Shown here: positions 14,035-14,781 of the stretch, piece by piece
Position numbering within the stretch: the first letter of the stretch is position 1
Layout of the letters: every line of letters starts with the position of its first letter
Position numbers and translations under genes: made by a program
Assembly (NCBI GenBank): GCA_017504065.1
Contig: JAFVRU010000007.1
Span: forward strand, 1-14,781
Length of the DNA stretch: 14,781 bases
Source of the DNA: Clostridia bacterium
Lineage (GTDB): Bacteria; Bacillota; Clostridia; Christensenellales; Borkfalkiaceae
Direction of reading: 5' to 3'
The notes under the pieces: model-generated
Databases searched by the model: none
The model's input: the letters and a program-made list of their open reading frames with translations, nothing else
Told to the model about the DNA's origin: nothing

Positions 14035-14781
14035 ATGGACGGTATGATGGATAAAATCAAAGAACTGTATCAAAATTGCAAGACGTATTGCTTGGATCAC
14101 CCCGTTTTGACCTATATTTTGGCGGGGCTTGCGGCGTTTATCGTCTTAATACTCGGCATTATCATTGCCCTTTCGATCGTTCGTTCCAAAGCGAAGAAAC
14201 GGTTGGCGAAAGCGGAACTTGCGGCTGCAGCGGCGGCAAAAACGGCAAAACCCGTTCAACCCGCAGCGAAACCCGTTCAACCCGCAGCGAAACCCGTTCA
14301 ACCCGCGACGAAGCCCGAGCCCGTGAAAGCGGAAGTAAAGCCCGAGCCCGTCAAGGAAGAAGTTGCGGCTGCCCCTGCCAAGGAAGAAATTGCGGTTGAA
14401 CCCGTCAAGGAAGAACCCAAAGCCGAACCTGTGAAAGCGGAAGTAAAGCCTGAACCTGTCAAGGAAGAAGTTCAGACTGAACCTGTCAAGGAAGAAGTTG
14501 CGGCTGCCCCTGCCAAGGAAGCGCCCAAAGCGGAAAAAGCAAAAGCGCAACCCGCGAAAAAGGCAGAAAAACCCGCTCCCGAAAAGACGGAAGCGCCTAC
14601 TCCTGCAAAAGCAAAAGCGCAACCTGCGAAAAAAGCGGAAGAACCTGCTCCCGAAAAGACGGAAGCACCTACTCCTACAAAAGCAAAAACGCAACCCGTG
14701 AAAAAAGCAGAAAAACCCACTCCCGAAAAGACGGAAGCGCCTACTCCTGCAAAAGCAAAAGCGCAAGAGCCTGCTCCCGAA
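14035..14781 (+). CDS. Membrane-anchored Lys/Pro/Glu/Ala repeat protein, truncated by the window end
   Basis: The first 249 codons are visible with no stop. AAGGAG lies 5 nt before the ATG. The protein has a short amphipathic start, one membrane helix (about 25-48), a basic stop-transfer stretch (SKAKKRLAKAE), then a long low-complexity region of repeats: KPVQPAA three times, KPEPVKEEV-type units, and a 24-residue unit (KAKAQPAKKAEKPAPEKTEA plus PTPA). The positive side follows the helix, so the repeat region is probably cytoplasmic. Such charged Pro/Ala-rich regions act as extended spacers or weak nucleic-acid or protein binders. Any folded domain would lie beyond the window. Function is unknown. 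Confidence 0.85.
   Translation, partial: MDGMMDKIKELYQNCKTYCLDHPVLTYILAGLAAFIVLILGIIIALSIVRSKAKKRLAKAELAAAAAAKTAKPVQPAAKPVQPAAKPVQPATKPEPVKAEVKPEPVKEEVAAAPAKEEIAVEPVKEEPKAEPVKAEVKPEPVKEEVQTEPVKEEVAAAPAKEAPKAEKAKAQPAKKAEKPAPEKTEAPTPAKAKAQPAKKAEEPAPEKTEAPTPTKAKTQPVKKAEKPTPEKTEAPTPAKAKAQEPAPE
14248..14310 (+). repeat. Three 21-bp in-frame tandem repeats (KPVQPAA)
   Basis: Units start at 14248, 14269 and 14290. The first two are identical, and the third differs only at its last two codons (GCG ACG for GCA GCG). Confidence 0.85.
14536..14781 (+). repeat. 72-bp in-frame tandem repeats, about 3.4 copies to the window end
   Basis: Units start at 14536, 14608, 14680 and 14752 and encode a 24-residue Lys/Pro/Ala/Glu unit. 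Copies differ by a few substitutions (for example KAKTQPVKK in the third). The fourth copy lacks the six residues PAKKAE between KAKAQ and EPAPE, an in-frame 18-bp deletion. The array runs to the window end. Confidence 0.85.

Noticed and set aside
14146..14766. A 206-codon minus-strand ORF rich in Arg, Phe and Cys
   Set aside because: It is the antisense shadow of the Lys/Pro/Glu repeat gene. Its composition follows from the repeat codons, and it has no ribosome site.
14536..14781. A CRISPR-like repeat array
   Set aside because: The repeats are contiguous, in frame and coding, with no spacers.

Overview
The window looks like chromosomal DNA of a Bacillota (low-GC Gram-positive), most likely an uncultured clostridial lineage. 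The evidence is strong AAGGAG ribosome sites, TTGACA/TATAAT-type promoters with 17-bp spacers, a PepV-type M20 dipeptidase, a clostridial-type MgtE, a COG2509-type FAD oxidoreductase, and a LexA box of the Gram-positive form. Finer placement is not possible from sequence alone. There are no tRNA or rRNA genes, no CRISPR array, no transposase and no integrase. The region is ordinary in content but rich in readable regulation.

Layout: (1) Positions 1-70 (-) hold the 5' end of an unknown gene. Upstream of it lie a palindromic SOS-like box (176-189) and an extended -10 (200-208). (2) Positions 370-2766 (+) encode a secreted beta-propeller protein with an SH3-like domain and a C-terminal membrane anchor. 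Its promoter places the transcript start 0-2 nt before the ATG. (3) A 27-codon ORF (2805-2888) with a strong ribosome site lies between this gene and mgtE (2946-4634). The Mg2+ transporter carries two copies of the MgtE_N domain. A 16-bp inverted repeat (4651-4682) closes this block. (4) Positions 4711-5655 (-) encode a membrane protein with a TM2-like region and a SHOCT tail. It has an exact consensus promoter and a convincing internal ribosome site. (5) A tight minus-strand operon, radC - histidine kinase - NarL-type response regulator - cysK (9375 down to 5757), is driven by a good promoter at 9401-9429. (6) A PepV-like dipeptidase (about 9562-11028, +) is transcribed divergently from radC and ends at a strong terminator (11041-11071). 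(7) A minus-strand operon of two FAD-dependent oxidoreductases (HI0933 type then COG2509 type, 13845 down to 11081) starts from a promoter whose predicted +1 is the A of the ATG. (8) From 14035 (+) a membrane-anchored Lys/Pro/Glu/Ala repeat protein runs off the window end.

No defence or otherwise exotic multi-gene system was recognised. The best leads are two promoter/start arrangements that predict leaderless mRNAs in a lineage using Shine-Dalgarno sites elsewhere, the leader ORF before mgtE, the duplicated MgtE_N domain, the internal start in the SHOCT gene, the two-component system cotranscribed with cysteine synthase, and the SOS-like box before the truncated gene.
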